The notes under the pieces: model-generated
What the model was told of the DNA's origin: nothing
Seen by the model: only the letters and a program-made list of their open reading frames with translations
Database searches by the model: none
In this document: positions 16,743 through 18,118 of the stretch, in pieces
How positions within the stretch are numbered: position 1 is the stretch's first letter
Layout: each line of letters opens with the position of its first letter
NCBI GenBank assembly: GCA_003573635.1
Contig: QUTJ01031769.1
Coordinates: 1-18,118 of the forward strand
DNA: 18,118 nt
From: Goniomonas avonlea
Lineage: Eukaryota; Cryptophyceae; Goniomonadida; Goniomonadaceae
Direction of reading: 5' to 3'
Position numbers and translations under genes: made by a program

Positions 16743-18118
16743 GCACCTGGGCACGTTGTTGTGAGTGTGGACAATTTGTCCGTGACACATGCGACGGCGG
16801 CTGCCGCGCTGCGTGGAGCGATAGGGTCTCACTGTGATGTAACACTCCGCACTCCCGATGGGATCACCTACACAGTGACGTTAGAGCGGAACGCGTTCCC
16901 GCAGCACGAATCAGACTCGGAGGACGATTTCACGACTCACGATTCTCGACCTCCGAGCATGATGCACGATTTGCTTGAAGCGAGAGCTCGAATCCAGGTC
17001 TTGACTGATTTGTTGGGTGAAAAGGATCGCGACATCGAGGAACTGGCGTGGACTTTGAATCGTGTCGAGAGCGCCGGTCGGGGGCAACCCCCACCCGGCC
17101 ACATTGAAAAGGACTCGGACCAGTTTGCCGAACGACTTGATAATCTTGCTCGTTCTTTTCCGAGCTGCACCGAGCAGTTAGCAGAACTCGAGGAACAAGT
17201 TGCTTGGGTTCAGAGCAATGATCAGCAACTATCAGCCGAGCGTGCACATATTGCACAGTTTTGGGTAGACAACGGTGAAATAGACTTTGTGCCGTTTCCG
17301 CAGCAGGATGCACAAAAGAGAGAGTTGGAACGCATCCTCATGGATGCCAGAACTCTTGTTAGATCACACACGATGAGCGACCATTCGAGCAACCACCCCC
17401 GCCCTTTCCACAAGTTGGGGGCCTCGACCCAGGCTCTGGAAGGGCAGGCGCACGTCGCGGCCACACTGACCGAATATTGCAGACAAGTGGACTTGATGCG
17501 TCGTGCACAGGAACAGTGGTTGAATGAACTGCTGGCCGAGGACAACGCGGCTCTTCGTGCCAGGCTCGAAGAGCTACAGGCTGATCCGCCATGGCCTCCA
17601 GATAGTCTCCGGTACAGTCAGACCTCAGAGTCACCAAGGCCTGAGCTGCGGAATGTTGGTCGTGAACTGAAAGCCGCCGCGCACCAGGCCCGGCGGCTGA
17701 GGTCTCTGTGCAACTCGCTCCAGTCGGTGTTTGACTGGGCGCACACTCACTCGACCGAGGTGCTACGGGGGTGCCGAGACCCTGTGCGCTGGACTCTGTC
17801 ACTCAAAGCGCTAGAGCAGCGGGCGGACGTTTTGAGACGGGCCCCGCTTCTGTCGAGCTCGGCAGAGCCCGCCGCAGCCGGCGCTGGGCCGGAGGCTGAC
17901 CTCCAAGATGCGGTTGCTCTCCTGACTGAGTCTGAGTCTCACCTGCGCGCGGCGTGCACACACAGCATGGCAGTGGTGCGCGACGCGTGGGCGCAGATGT
18001 CGGCTCTGACGGCCCCGCACTACCGCCCAGCCGACCCGAGGTCGGACGACTTGGTTCAGTCAGAACTGCAGCGAGAGCACCTGACGCGCGAGCTGAACGC
18101 TGCCAAGGCCGAGGTCCA
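16743..18118 (+). CDS. PDZ and coiled-coil protein, exon 3 (end of PDZ domain, long helical region; runs off the window)
   Basis: Completes the PDZ domain (APGHVVVSVDNLSV, LRGAIGSHCDVTL, TYTVTLERN), then an acidic linker (ESDSEDDF), then more than 390 residues open to the window end. These are rich in Glu, Gln, Leu, Ala and Arg with heptad-like runs (LLEARARIQVLTDLLGEKDR, AQLAELEEQVAW-like segment, ALRARLEELQ, LQREHLTRELNAAKAEV), indicating coiled coils broken by Pro/Ser-rich linkers. Such a layout suits a scaffold that binds C-terminal tails of membrane proteins through the PDZ groove and self-associates through the coils; partner unknown. The 3' end is missing. Confidence 0.72.

Overview
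The window is nuclear DNA of a GC-rich unicellular eukaryote. The evidence is spliced genes with short GT-AG introns, a polymorphic-membrane-protein-like beta-helix receptor of a type seen in large families in free-living protists, a non-LTR retrotransposon remnant and long simple repeats. I cannot name the species; an apusomonad- or choanoflagellate-like flagellate is a guess from the protein architecture. Two N bases (97 and 194) mark imperfect sequence.

Layout. 1-3440: 5'-truncated non-LTR retrotransposon on the minus strand, with one long ORF carrying a zinc knuckle, an adenine-methyltransferase-like segment and a C-terminal RING/PHD-like finger. 3441-4182: spacer with two related TTTATAAA palindromes and the presumed 3' UTR of the next gene. 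4183-13225 (minus): one large split gene. Its first exon (13225-12006) gives a signal peptide and the start of a right-handed beta helix. It is followed by a tandem array of seven intact small exons (87-99 bp), then a large last exon (6331-4183) with more beta-helix coils, a Cys-rich region and eight to nine membrane spans. 13226-15461: no convincing gene; (GA)n, (GT/CA)n and GAGT-rich repeats. 15462-16171 (minus): a small two-exon membrane protein. 16384-18118 (plus, runs off the end): a three-exon PDZ plus coiled-coil protein, divergent from the preceding gene across about 210 AT-rich bases.

The main discovery is the exon array. All seven intact small exons are multiples of three, are bounded by phase-2 introns, use the same GTGAGTG donor and a CTGAC or TTGAC branch-like motif before the acceptor, and each encodes one Gly-Gly-Gly beta-helix coil. 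Any subset can be skipped without breaking the frame. Each alternates with a degenerate copy (type B) that holds an in-frame stop, so the amplification unit was an intact/dead exon pair of about 0.7-0.8 kb. If all intact exons are joined, the model is 1,338 codons plus stop and stays open throughout. The arrangement could let the cell vary the length and loops of a surface protein by splicing or by unequal recombination; this is inference and needs RNA data.
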